36,841 bases of DNA. It comes from an uncultured Prevotellaceae bacterium (GTDB taxonomy: Bacteria; Bacteroidota; Bacteroidia; Bacteroidales; Muribaculaceae). This document shows positions 1 through 8,628 of the stretch, in pieces (positions within the stretch are counted from its first letter, which is position 1; each line of letters begins with the position of its first letter). The notes under the pieces were generated by a model. That model was not told the origin of the DNA, made no database searches, and worked only from the letters and a program-made list of their open reading frames with translations. The position numbers and the translations under genes were made by a program. The stretch is taken from assembly GCA_905210415.1 (NCBI GenBank), contig CAJLWM010000015.1:1-36841 (forward strand), in the 5' to 3' direction.

Positions 1-106
1 TGGCAGCATGACGCAATTCCATCATAACCTCATAAACCACTTTACGTTGCGGAGTAATTTTTAGGCCTGCGTTCTTTATAATCCCCGTACTTTCCATTCT
101 TCTCAT
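1..106 (-). CDS. Fur/PerR-family transcriptional regulator, 5' end only
   Basis: The first 106 bases encode, on the minus strand, the N-terminal ~35 residues of a protein whose remainder lies outside the window. The visible residues include GLKITPQRKVVYEVM, which matches the first winged-helix segment of Fur-family metal or peroxide regulators (usual form: GLKxTxQRxxVYExL). ATG can be at 106 or at 97 in the same frame. A TAACTTTG hexamer-like -7 box lies 12 nt upstream of the first ATG, with no good -33 box. Fur proteins are usually ~140-150 aa cytosolic DNA-binding repressors. Whether this one responds to iron, zinc or peroxide cannot be told from the fragment. Confidence 0.65.
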   Translation of the reverse strand, partial: MRRMESTGIIKNAGLKITPQRKVVYEVMMELRHAA

Positions 107-218
107 ATTGTGATGCAGCAAAGTTAATGATAATATTTCGCATTTGCATTTTTTTATCAATAAAATTGCTGCTTTTTGAAGAATAAAACTGCGTCACCTA
201 TTTATCTGTTCGAAGATA

Positions 219-1058
219 GTGGCATATTGGTGGGGGTTCACATATAATGATGTGGTTCCCGAGTGTTATATTATCACTATGGATGGTCTTGAATCGGAAC
301 CTTTCGCCGACGTTGCGCCCTACATTTTTGAGGATCTGGGACGCGCCTATGCTGTCGTAAAGAAGCAATACCGCAATACAGACCTCAAAAAACATGTTAT
401 CGGACTCAACCTCGTCGAAATACATTCCTTAGATTCTGTCTATCAGAAATTCACCTGGCCCATGTGGGAATGTATAGAGTCTATGCACAATGGAGCAATT
501 CTAATCAAAAAGGCTCGACTAATTAAACAAAAGTATTATCTTTGCATCGTGAACATAAACAATGGCCATTCATCTATGTCCTTGATAAATCATCGTAGGC
601 GTAGTGCTAGATGGCATGGAGCGAGCCAAAAAGTGGGACAATCAGCGGCCCCTCTTTTCTTAGACCGAATAGACATACAGGTGGATGTGCAACCCGTAGA
701 ATTTGAAGCAATATCATCAACCACCGATGGCGAGACATCGGCGGAAATTCGCGCCCGTGTGGTGAAAGCACGCGAGATACAGAGCCAACGCTATGCCAAC
801 GAGCCAACCGTGCACTGCAACGCACAGATGACCTCGGCCATGCTGCGCCGATATGCTGCCGTTGACGAAGCTGGCCTTGAACGCCTGAAAGACGCCATGA
901 CACGCCTCAACATGAGCGCCCGAGCCTACGACCGCATCCTCAAGGTGGCGCGCACCATTGCCGACCTTGCCGGCTCGGAGAATATCCTGCCTGAACACAT
1001 CTCAGAAGCCATCAGCTATCGCAACCTCGACCGCCACGACCGCACCGAATTGGCATAA
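219..1058 (+). pseudogene. comM: Truncated comM/yifB (Mg-chelatase-like AAA ATPase), C-terminal remnant
   Basis: From about base 660 to 1058 the reading frame encodes the C-terminal third of the ComM/YifB family: LDRIDIQVDV, the arginine-rich helix, RLNMSARAYDRILKVARTIADL and a terminal ISYRNLDR. The family is normally ~510 aa with an N-terminal Lon-protease-like fold and a Walker A/B AAA core; both are absent. The preceding ~140 residues (GTG start at 219) match nothing I recognise and are visibly more AT-rich. Just before the junction, bases 641-652 encode ISGP, the residues expected directly before LDRID, but in a different frame, so a small indel lies between 652 and 660. The single open frame is therefore fortuitous and the gene is very probably dead. 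ComM is a helicase aiding branch migration during natural transformation in other bacteria. Confidence 0.8.
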
Positions 1059-1080
1059 ATCCAAAACATCATAAAATAAC

Positions 1081-1117
1081 GGTGGGGATTACGGAATTGA
1101 TAACCGTAATCCCCACC
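1081..1117 (-). terminator. Perfect 14-bp stem terminator between convergent genes
   Basis: GGTGGGGATTACGG (1081-1094) pairs perfectly with 1104-1117 around a 9-nt loop. On the minus strand the stem is followed by GTTATTTT, so it best serves the bglX transcript; it also stands just after the comM remnant on the other strand. Confidence 0.8.
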
Positions 1118-1175
1118 AAATATTGTGCGGTTTTATAAAACTAAATTCTATTCAAGGTCTGATGACAGAATTGGG

Positions 1176-3515
1176 TTAAACATTTGGTGTTTCCCATTTC
1201 TTGGTTTCTGTACACGATGCTTTCACCTTCTGTGAGCCTACAGTAAACTCAAAGTCACCCTTCTCGAGTATCCATTTTCCATCGTAGCCCACAAAGGCGA
1301 GGTCGCTTGCCTTGATAGTGAACTTCACCACAGTGCTTTCGCCTGGCTTGAGGCTCACCTTGCCAAACTGGCGCACACGCAGCACGTCGGGGGTGATTGA
1401 TGCCACAAGGTCGCTGCTATAGAGTATCACTGGCTCCATGCCTGCCACCTTGCCGGTGTTGCTTACAGTCACCGACACCGTGATGTCGTCGTCGGCAGCA
1501 AACGATTGCTTGTCTACTGTGATGCCAGAGTATTCAAAGTTGGTGTAGCTCAAGCCGTAGCCGAATGGCCACTGCACATCAATGTCGGCATTATAGTTAT
1601 ACGCACCGCCCATGGTTTCAACCGATTCGCAAGGCTTGTGGTCATAAGAAACAATCGCATTGGCCCATTTAGGATAGGTATAAGGCAGTTTAGCGCTGAA
1701 ATTACGTTCGCCCGAGATGAGTTTCGCAAGGGCATCGCCACCGTAATTGCCTGGCAGTAGCACATCAATCACGCCTTGTGCGAGAGGTTCGATTTCGCGG
1801 ATAATGCGTGGACGGCCTTCGTTGAGCACCAATACAATCGGTTTGCCAGTCTTGGCAAGTTCCTTGACGAGCGCCTGCTGATTGGCCGAGAGAGTGAGGT
1901 CGTTGAGATTGCCCGGAGTCTCACAATATGAGTTCTCGCCTACGCATGCCACTATCACGTCTACATCGCTTGCAGCAGCCACAGCGCGGTCGATGCGCAG
2001 ATTCTGCTCTTCTTCCCATTTGCCATAGTCAGGCACATAGTCGAGACCTTCTTCAAGCACCACGTTGTCCTTGCCGTAAACCTCGCATAGGGCTTCGTAG
2101 ATGGTGTTGTAGTTCTTGTGGTAGCGAGGATCTTCCGAACCCTGCCAAGTGTAAGACCAGCCGCCGTTGAGCGAACGCATAGAGTTGGCGTTCGGTCCGG
2201 TTACAAGTATTCGTTTGCCCTTAGCGATTGGGAGCACCGAGTTTTCGTTCTTAAGCAGAATCTCACTCTGCACAGCCAATTCGAGCGCCTTTTCGGCATG
2301 TTGCTTGCTGCCGAAGAGCGGATATTGCTTAGGAGAGGTCATTGGAGTCTCAAAGAGGCCAAGGCGCAACTTCAGGCGCACGATGCGGCTCACGGCATCG
2401 TCGATGCGCGACATAGGCACTTCACCCTCTTCAACGAGTTGCTTAAGCAGGGTGCAGAATTCGGTGTCGTATGGGGTCATCGACATATCGATACCGGCAT
2501 TGATGGCAAGCCTAATGGCATCCTTATAGTCGGCAGCCACCCTGTCGCGCTTCCAGAGGTTGTGAATGTCAGCCCAGTCGGTGACAATCATACCGTCCCA
2601 GTTGAGCTGTTCCTTTAGCCACACGGTGAGCATCTCATGATTGGCATGAAATGGAAGACCGTTGTTGATGCCCGAATTCACCATGATGGAAAGCGCACCG
2701 GCGCGGATAGCCATCTTGTAAGGCTCGAAGTATTTTCCGCGAAGGTCTACGGGATTGATAGAACTTGGGGTGCGGTCCTTGCCGCTCACAGGGTTTCCGT
2801 AAGCCATATAGTGCTTTAGACACGCAGCCACGAGGTTAGAACCCACGTGATTAGGGTCGTCGCCTTGATATCCTTTCACCATTTCCACAGCCATAGCGCC
2901 GTTGATATAAGGGTCTTCACCGAAGCTTTCCCAAATGCGGCTCCATGCCGGATTGCGTCCGAGGTCCATCACCGGATTGAACACCCAAGGCATTGAGCAT
3001 GCGCGCGACTCGTAGGCACATATCGCTGCACCCTCGCGCACGAGGTCGCGATTAAACGACGCTGCCATGTTGATTTCCTGAGGGAAAAGTGTTCCACCAG
3101 TGGTGTATGTTGTGCCGTGGTTTTGGTCTACACCATAGATGTCAGGAATGCCTATATACTTCATAGAGGCATCCTGCACCACACCTATCACGCGATACCA
3201 CGCCTCGCGGTCGTGCGCCTCGCCATAAGGAGTGTTAAGCACCGAACCAACGCGATATTTCTCAAAAGTCTCTTTTACCTTATCGGTATCAAACACTACT
3301 TTGCCATCGCCACCTTTCTCGGCGAGCATATAGTCGATTGTTACCTGACACATCTGTCCCACTTTATCGTCGAGCGACATTTGTGACACGATTTTATACA
3401 CTCTTGCCTCGATATCAGCATCTGGAGTTATAGCAGGAGTACCGCCATTTGCAGCCGCACTACAGCCACACGCTGCCACCACGGCAGTCAATTGTGAAAA
3501 TGAAATTTGCTTCAT
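1176..3515 (-). CDS. bglX: Periplasmic beta-glucosidase, glycoside hydrolase family 3
   Basis: Hydrolyses beta-linked glucosides (exo-acting, retaining). The protein has the full GH3 layout: N-terminal TIM-barrel with RIWESFGEDPYINGAMA and KHYMAYG, the nucleophile Asp in GMIVTDWADI (about residue 313 counted from the chosen start), the second alpha/beta domain with the ENSVLPIAKGKRILVTGPNA segment, then a C-terminal fibronectin-III-like domain. The start at 3515 is preferred over an ATG 13 codons upstream because it opens directly into a signal peptide (MKQISFSQLTAVVAACGCSA). That sequence has a possible lipobox (VAAC), so it may be a periplasmic lipoprotein. Length (779 aa) is normal for BglX. 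It stands alone, with a terminator after it and a repeat-filled spacer before it. The exact sugar substrate is not deducible. Confidence 0.93.
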   Translation of the reverse strand: MKQISFSQLTAVVAACGCSAAANGGTPAITPDADIEARVYKIVSQMSLDDKVGQMCQVTIDYMLAEKGGDGKVVFDTDKVKETFEKYRVGSVLNTPYGEAHDREAWYRVIGVVQDASMKYIGIPDIYGVDQNHGTTYTTGGTLFPQEINMAASFNRDLVREGAAICAYESRACSMPWVFNPVMDLGRNPAWSRIWESFGEDPYINGAMAVEMVKGYQGDDPNHVGSNLVAACLKHYMAYGNPVSGKDRTPSSINPVDLRGKYFEPYKMAIRAGALSIMVNSGINNGLPFHANHEMLTVWLKEQLNWDGMIVTDWADIHNLWKRDRVAADYKDAIRLAINAGIDMSMTPYDTEFCTLLKQLVEEGEVPMSRIDDAVSRIVRLKLRLGLFETPMTSPKQYPLFGSKQHAEKALELAVQSEILLKNENSVLPIAKGKRILVTGPNANSMRSLNGGWSYTWQGSEDPRYHKNYNTIYEALCEVYGKDNVVLEEGLDYVPDYGKWEEEQNLRIDRAVAAASDVDVIVACVGENSYCETPGNLNDLTLSANQQALVKELAKTGKPIVLVLNEGRPRIIREIEPLAQGVIDVLLPGNYGGDALAKLISGERNFSAKLPYTYPKWANAIVSYDHKPCESVETMGGAYNYNADIDVQWPFGYGLSYTNFEYSGITVDKQSFAADDDITVSVTVSNTGKVAGMEPVILYSSDLVASITPDVLRVRQFGKVSLKPGESTVVKFTIKASDLAFVGYDGKWILEKGDFEFTVGSQKVKASCTETKKWETPNV

Positions 3516-3719
3516 TTGATAGAATTTTGTTATGATATTATATGTATAAAGCACAGCCCCACATAGGCTTAACGTTTATCCCAAATCGGTCGTTATAACG
3601 TAAATAAAAGATTTTTCCACACTTTAACAACCTAATTGGGATTATGCGTTTACAAAAGTACAAAAAAATCCTTCTTTACCGAACAATACGGCAAACATAG
3701 TGAGCAAAATAATCTTAAA

Positions 3720-4052
3720 CCCAAATCGGGCGTTAGGGCTTGGACGGATCTCGGAGTTTTAGAAGCACGGATTTTATGGGGATTTCCGTGCTGCCCCAAA
3801 AAACGTTCGCCGGTAGGGCCTCGACATACCGCGTCCGCATAAAGCACTGGTATCCAATGTAATAATCGCCATTCGGGTGCGGACGTGGCATGCCACGTCC
3901 CTACAGGCGACGGTCTGTCAAATCCGCAAAATACTACTCTGAAATCCTCTAACGCGTATTGCTAATTCATGCAAAAGATGTCTTATAAAAACAGAAAAAC
4001 TCCAAGCAGTAGAACAAAATTTACATTTACGGCCTAATGCCCGATTTGGGTT
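3720..4052. repeat. MITE-like element with terminal inverted repeats
   Basis: CCCAAATCGGGCGTTAGG at 3720-3737 is answered in inverse orientation by 4033-4050 (inverse complement CCCAAATCGGGCATTAGG, one mismatch), enclosing ~330 bp without a convincing gene. The right part holds GCAAAAGATGTCTTATAAA (about 3972-3990), which recurs with one change near the window's right end. Further partial copies of the end motif are at 3580-3595 (CCCAAATCGGTCGTTA) and 9728-9739 (CCCAAATCGGGA). The stretch 3516-4110 between bglX and the DUF3857 gene contains no other recognisable feature. No transposase is encoded, so a non-autonomous element is the simplest reading. Confidence 0.6.
3811..3906. repeat. Nested pair of ~30-bp imperfect inverted repeats, one a 20-bp perfect palindrome
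   Basis: 3811-3840 (starting CGGTAGGGCCTCGACATACC) and 3877-3906 are inverse copies of each other at roughly 23 of 30 positions. The right copy contains GGACGTGGCATGCCACGTCC (3881-3900), a perfect palindrome. The pair lies inside the larger element 3720-4052 and is lacking from the related copy near 36711-36841, which suggests a secondary insertion. No T-run follows, so it is not a standard terminator. Confidence 0.6.
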
Positions 4053-4110
4053 AATAACCAAAATCCTAATCGCAATGGACACGCCTCGGCACAGTACGCC
4101 ATTCTGCACT

Positions 4111-5976
4111 CTACCTGCGGCGGAGCACTACCTTAGATTTGTAGGCGGTGCGCTGCGCGCTGCGTATGGCATCCAACAGCGCAGTCTTTTCAGCGGCGTA
4201 TGTGCCACGATTTATCATCAGCTTGTTGGTTACCCTCACCACACCGTCTTTTTCGGTTATGGTGGATGAGAACGAACCCACCTCGTTGCTTACGCTTACC
4301 GAACGAGGAAGCGACTCTATCTCAACGCCTTCTGGCAACGAGAGTGTAATCTCTTCTATAGTCTTTCCTCCACGGCCTATGCACAACTCGTGCTTGCGGT
4401 CTTTGGTGAGGTCATCCTCCTTGAAATGCTTATGCAGCGGATTGATAGTGACAAACATTCGCGCACCAGTGCCACTCGTAATTTTCACGCCGGCAGCCTC
4501 AACGCTTGTGGCAGTGCAAGGCACCACACCAGCCTCATATCGTGTCTTAAACGGTATCAGACAACTTTCGCACTTGGTGATTTCACCGAATGGCAAGTCA
4601 AACACCGCCGAAGCCAAGTCGCGACGATCGCGGTCGTTCTTATTTTTCCAAGAATACTTGTTGGTGTAGGTGTGAGCATCAAGCGAATCTACTATCGCCA
4701 CACTGGCTGTGCCATCGGGCTGCAACTTCAATTCCACGCGTGTGGTGACCAGATTCACCGAGTCGGGGTAATCTTTAAGCGACACCAACTTGCCGCCCTG
4801 CGACGTCACCTCCAAGGCATCGTGCCCAGCAATGTCGTCGTGAGTATATCCGAGCGGAATCTCAGGATTTGTACACTCCATCCATATCACTTGCCTGCTT
4901 ATTGGCACCTTCAGTATCACGTGGTTTAATTGCTGGAAGTTTGGTAGCGACAGCAGTTTATCCTGCTCGGTGCTGATGAGCGTGTAGGTAGACTGCACAC
5001 CGGCCTCTTTGAGCAAAGCCTGCATGTAGTTTGTCAACGCCTTGCAATCGCCAAAGCCTGTGCGCCACACATATTCGGCAGGCAACGGACGGAAACCGCC
5101 GATGCCCAACTGTATGCTCACATAGCGAGTGGTCTGCTTGAGGAAATCATATAGCACAGCCACCTTGCTCCAATCGGAGGTGCAAGTGTCGGTGAGAGCA
5201 TGCACCTTTTCGATAGCAGCAGCAGGCAATTCGCCACGCCCCTCACAGAGTGCGCCCACCCATTTGCCAAATTCTTCCCACGTCTTAAGGCTACCCTTAT
5301 TGCCATAGTAGTCGACCGACTCAGGAATGAAAAACACCTTCGGCACCAGTTTTGACAAGCCACCATCGTATTTTTCCTTCACCAACGGAGCCACATCCTT
5401 CACCGAGAATGTCCATTTGGTTTTATCAGCAGCCTCAGCCACAGTGGGCTTTATAGGCTCGCCAGTAGTGAGATACCTTATAGCCAACGCCGATGGAAAC
5501 GTGATTTCATACAATGCATCGGTCACGGCCACATCATAAGTAGGCACTGGCACAAACGATGGATAGACCAGCGTATTGTTGGTGTGGTGTATGGTGACAT
5601 CGGTGGTCACCACTATAGGATAGGTGGGAATATCCACCCCCAGATATACGCTCTCAGCATCGGTGGCAAGACTTTCGGAATACTGCGAACGACTCAAATC
5701 ACCAGCCTTGAATTTCTTCTTGAAGCCACCGTTCACACCCTCTATCACGCACGAGAATTTGTCGATTTTTTCATCCTTGTTGAGCGTGATGCCATAGTTG
5801 GCAAGATAAGCCTTGTTCTCCTTGTATATCACCACCTCCTCGTGTGTAGTGACATAATATTCGTTGGCCGACACCACATTCACCATAACGTGACTTTTGC
5901 GAATCTCGGCAGCCGGCTGTGCCGAAACTGCAATAGCCAACAAGGCGGCTATTGCAAAAAACACTATGCGCCTCAT
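4111..5976 (-). CDS. DUF3857 / transglutaminase-like secreted protein with intact triad
   Basis: A 621-residue exported protein: signal peptide (MRRIVFFAIAALLAIAVSAQ), an N-terminal DUF3857 beta domain to about residue 230, a transglutaminase-like cysteine-protease fold, and a C-terminal beta-rich part. The thiol site is visible: Cys in GFGDCKALTNYM (about 311), His in LNHVILKV (about 352) and an acidic residue in WMECTNP (about 367, Glu where Asp is usual). The family is widespread in Bacteroidetes envelopes; its substrate is unknown. The start is taken at 5976 because the upstream stop and this ATG overlap as TGATG, a sign of translational coupling; a GTG one codon earlier is also possible. 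It forms a two-gene operon with the paralogue upstream. Confidence 0.85.
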   Translation of the reverse strand: MRRIVFFAIAALLAIAVSAQPAAEIRKSHVMVNVVSANEYYVTTHEEVVIYKENKAYLANYGITLNKDEKIDKFSCVIEGVNGGFKKKFKAGDLSRSQYSESLATDAESVYLGVDIPTYPIVVTTDVTIHHTNNTLVYPSFVPVPTYDVAVTDALYEITFPSALAIRYLTTGEPIKPTVAEAADKTKWTFSVKDVAPLVKEKYDGGLSKLVPKVFFIPESVDYYGNKGSLKTWEEFGKWVGALCEGRGELPAAAIEKVHALTDTCTSDWSKVAVLYDFLKQTTRYVSIQLGIGGFRPLPAEYVWRTGFGDCKALTNYMQALLKEAGVQSTYTLISTEQDKLLSLPNFQQLNHVILKVPISRQVIWMECTNPEIPLGYTHDDIAGHDALEVTSQGGKLVSLKDYPDSVNLVTTRVELKLQPDGTASVAIVDSLDAHTYTNKYSWKNKNDRDRRDLASAVFDLPFGEITKCESCLIPFKTRYEAGVVPCTATSVEAAGVKITSGTGARMFVTINPLHKHFKEDDLTKDRKHELCIGRGGKTIEEITLSLPEGVEIESLPRSVSVSNEVGSFSSTITEKDGVVRVTNKLMINRGTYAAEKTALLDAIRSAQRTAYKSKVVLRRR

Positions 5977-7955
5977 CACTTCTTCTTTAAAACAATCATA
6001 TCATTGCAACGGTCTGCCAAAGTGCCGAACATCTCCTTCACAACATCATACACCTCTACAGGATAGAATGTAGCGTTGATCTTAAATATGGTCTGCAATT
6101 GTATCTCATTGCCATCGGCAGCACAAGCTATGCGCGCTATCATCTCGCGGCCAGGTGTGGCAATAGAGATGCTCTTAGGCAATTCCTCCACCTCCCAGCC
6201 ATCAGGAATGGTGATGTTGTAGACAGTGTTCTCGGTCTGCATAAATGGAAATTCTATCGGCTTCAATCGCTTGGCGTCGGTGAACGGATTTTTGTTCACT
6301 ATTCGCATAACGATAGGATTGATGTAGATATGATCGTCAGAAGCATCTCCGGTGCGAGTGAACTTATATGTTTCCACAGTTTCCTTGCCGAAGCCTTCTT
6401 TACCAGTGGCAGAATAATCAGGAATGGTGATGTTGTCGGATTTCTCCTTCTTTGAGATAAATTCCTTCTCGTCCTTGGCATCGCTGTAACTTGTGCGATA
6501 TTGGTATGCCGACTGTCCACGATGAACGGCCTTCACCTCGCCCGACATATTACCCTCAGCATCGATTGAGGCAACAATATTGTTGCTGGTGACAGCCATA
6601 GCCACCTTCTGCAAATCCACCCACTTTTCTTCAACATTATCTTTGGTGATAATGCGTGCACGCATAGGATACAACAACGGAGAGAACGCATTGAGATAGC
6701 CCTTCTCGCACGAAGCATCGGCATACACCGTCTTTTTAGCCGACAGCGGTATGGCTACAATAAACGTGGTGAGCTTGTCGGTGCTTGGATATGTAAACGG
6801 CAGCATGCCCAAGTCGCGGCGGCGCATCACCAACGGATTGGCATCAATGCCCACCTCGCGAAGCATATTCACAAGCAAAATATTTATGTCGGCGTTGTTG
6901 CCCGTAGCATCCTTGGCAGTCTTCGACATCGATTGTGGAATGAGAGAATACTCCTTGTTCCACTTAACATGGCTTTGCAGCAACGATATGGTCTGGATGG
7001 CGCGTTGCTCCTTGTCGGCAATCTCAGCGATGCCTTTCTGCTTCAGTTCATCGCTAAAGGGCGTTTTCTTGCCTATACGACCACCAAACCAACCTTCTTC
7101 AAACATTATCTCGTCGATGCGTTCCCACGTTTGGCCATAGTCGCGGATTTGGTCGCCAGGAAATGACGTGCTGGTCAATTCGGCCGACACCTTCACCATA
7201 TAGTCGCTTGGACACCACAGATAGCCGTCGCTCTTGAGCGCAGGAATGTTTGAGGCTTCCCAGATATAAGCACGGCTTACGGCCTTCACCACATCCTTGC
7301 GGTCGAGCAAGCCATCGCCATATATGCCCTTAAGATAGTCGTGGCCCTGTGTTTGGTAATTGAAATTAAGCCATTCCGGCACCAGCGAAGTGTAGCGGGC
7401 ATACAATACAGGCACACCCTGCTGTGCATACCAGTCGCCCATATTCCAAAAATTATCGCCCATAATTGTATATTCATACTCAAAGATGGTGCCTACATTG
7501 ACCTGTGGAATGGTGAACTTCACAAGTTCATACGACTTGCCGAGTTGTTCCTTAAACACCATGTCGCCTTTCATCTTGGTCTTAACAGGCTTGCCGTCTA
7601 CCATATTTATAGCCACAGCCCTCAGCCCGTGCAGTGTTTCATGTACGCCATTCGACTTCTTGTTGCTGAAAAGTGTGAAACTGACATTAGCAAATTGCTT
7701 ACCATCTTCTTTAAGCACTTTCATTCTGATGCGTTTGGTAGTGACGATTTTAAACCCATCTCCTGGCACAATACGAAAACCCACGTCGCGCAAATTAAGA
7801 AGCATTATCGCTTCGGCACTCGAATCGTTGGCACAAGTGGTCATTTTCCATTCTTCATCTGATGGATCACCAAACTTAAACTCTCGAAGCTTTGCAGCCT
7901 GCACACAGATTGTGGCAAACACCAATAGAGCTGCAATTAAACAACGCTTTGTCAT
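5976..7955 (-). CDS. DUF3857 / transglutaminase-like secreted protein, degenerate active site
   Basis: A 659-residue paralogue of the following gene with signal peptide (MTKRCLIAALLVFATICVQA), DUF3857 domain and a transglutaminase-like core. At the position of the catalytic Cys motif (GDCxD) it reads TGNNADINILLVNML (about 351-365), with no Cys. The region expected to supply His reads KLTTFIVAI, with none. Asp in VYADAS (about 413) remains. The enzyme activity is therefore probably lost; the fold may bind protein or glycan, or act as a partner of the downstream gene, to which it is coupled by a TGATG overlap. A well-formed promoter lies about 90 bp upstream. Function unknown. Confidence 0.85.
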   Translation of the reverse strand: MTKRCLIAALLVFATICVQAAKLREFKFGDPSDEEWKMTTCANDSSAEAIMLLNLRDVGFRIVPGDGFKIVTTKRIRMKVLKEDGKQFANVSFTLFSNKKSNGVHETLHGLRAVAINMVDGKPVKTKMKGDMVFKEQLGKSYELVKFTIPQVNVGTIFEYEYTIMGDNFWNMGDWYAQQGVPVLYARYTSLVPEWLNFNYQTQGHDYLKGIYGDGLLDRKDVVKAVSRAYIWEASNIPALKSDGYLWCPSDYMVKVSAELTSTSFPGDQIRDYGQTWERIDEIMFEEGWFGGRIGKKTPFSDELKQKGIAEIADKEQRAIQTISLLQSHVKWNKEYSLIPQSMSKTAKDATGNNADINILLVNMLREVGIDANPLVMRRRDLGMLPFTYPSTDKLTTFIVAIPLSAKKTVYADASCEKGYLNAFSPLLYPMRARIITKDNVEEKWVDLQKVAMAVTSNNIVASIDAEGNMSGEVKAVHRGQSAYQYRTSYSDAKDEKEFISKKEKSDNITIPDYSATGKEGFGKETVETYKFTRTGDASDDHIYINPIVMRIVNKNPFTDAKRLKPIEFPFMQTENTVYNITIPDGWEVEELPKSISIATPGREMIARIACAADGNEIQLQTIFKINATFYPVEVYDVVKEMFGTLADRCNDMIVLKKK

Positions 7956-8042
7956 ATTTTTAAGGTTTAGGCATTAATACTCCTCGACTGGAGACCAAGC
8001 AACGTGATTCTCTCAAACACAATTATCTCCAATCGCATATCA

Positions 8043-8073
8043 CAAATGTAAGCACAATCAACCGAAATCCAAA
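8043..8073 (-). promoter_or_regulatory. Bacteroidetes-type promoter for the DUF3857 operon
   Basis: On the minus strand TTTG (8070-8073), 19 nt, then TACATTTG (8043-8050) matches the Bacteroidetes housekeeping consensus TTTG-N19-21-TAnnTTTG. Predicted leader to the ATG at 7955 is ~80 nt. Confidence 0.65.
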
Positions 8074-8272
8074 ATAAACCTTCGCAAAAGTGCATATATA
8101 CACATAAAACACACAAGAATGGCGCGGAATTTTAGCGATGGCACTACAGCCGTATCAACTTTTTCTGGAAAGAATACTGCGGGATGTGCGTGAAGCAATA
8201 CGAAATCCCCCCCAGATTTATAATGAACTTATGTTATGGAAATCGATGAAAATAAGTGTTGGAATAGGTACA

Positions 8273-8301
8273 AAAAAAATTGATTGTCTCCCGACAATCA
8301 A
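8273..8301 (-). terminator. Stem-loop with T-run on the minus strand, upstream of recA
   Basis: TTGATTGTC (8280-8288) and GACAATCAA (8293-8301) form a perfect 9-bp stem with a 4-nt loop. The bases before it are all A, so on the minus strand the hairpin is followed by a T-run. No minus-strand gene ends here, so it may instead be a structured leader or a repeat end for the small open frame just after it on the plus strand. Confidence 0.5.
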
Positions 8302-8327
8302 CCTTTATTAACCTTAAATCTAATACC

Positions 8328-8420
8328 ATGAAAAACACGATACAAAATTATAAATTTTATGTTATACAACATAACTTCTCAGCAAGAATTTTCTCTATAT
8401 TAACATTATTTAAGTGTTAA
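8328..8420 (+). CDS. Possible 30-residue peptide of unknown role
   Basis: An ATG at 8328 opens a 30-codon frame ending TAA at 8420 (begins MKNTIQNYKFYVIQHN, ends SILTLFKC). It is preceded by TTAACCTTAAATCTAATACC, a leader style common before real Bacteroidales starts, and by the hairpin at 8280-8301. No family is recognised. It could be a small protein, a leader peptide, or the relic of a longer exported protein. The rest of 7956-8628 holds only the two promoters, this frame and AT-rich spacer. Confidence 0.3.
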   Translation: MKNTIQNYKFYVIQHNFSARIFSILTLFKC

Positions 8421-8524
8421 AGGCGCGTTTTGTTAATTTGTCTGTATAACATACTGGCATTTATCATTCCGTTATGATATTTTTCACATATATGGGCATA
8501 ATATATTCCCATAATAATTATTAC

Positions 8525-8556
8525 TTTGCATTGTCAAAGAAATTACACTATATTTG
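8525..8556 (+). promoter_or_regulatory. recA promoter, Bacteroidetes type
   Basis: TTTG (8525-8528), exactly 20 nt, then TATATTTG (8549-8556): a full match to the Bacteroidetes sigma-ABfr consensus. Transcription would begin about 8562, giving a leader of ~65 nt. I see no LexA-type palindrome around it. Confidence 0.75.
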
Positions 8557-8628
8557 TAGATACATAAACCCAATAGGGTGAATGTGATATACAAGATATT
8601 TTTTTGACAAACTATTACGATATTATTA

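Noticed and set aside
3636..3842. Short frames on both strands in the bglX-DUF3857 spacer
   Set aside because: They lie across repeat ends and show no protein-like pattern or start signals.
3881..3900. 20-bp palindrome as a transcription terminator
   Set aside because: There is no T-run on either side and it is far from gene ends; repeat element fits better.
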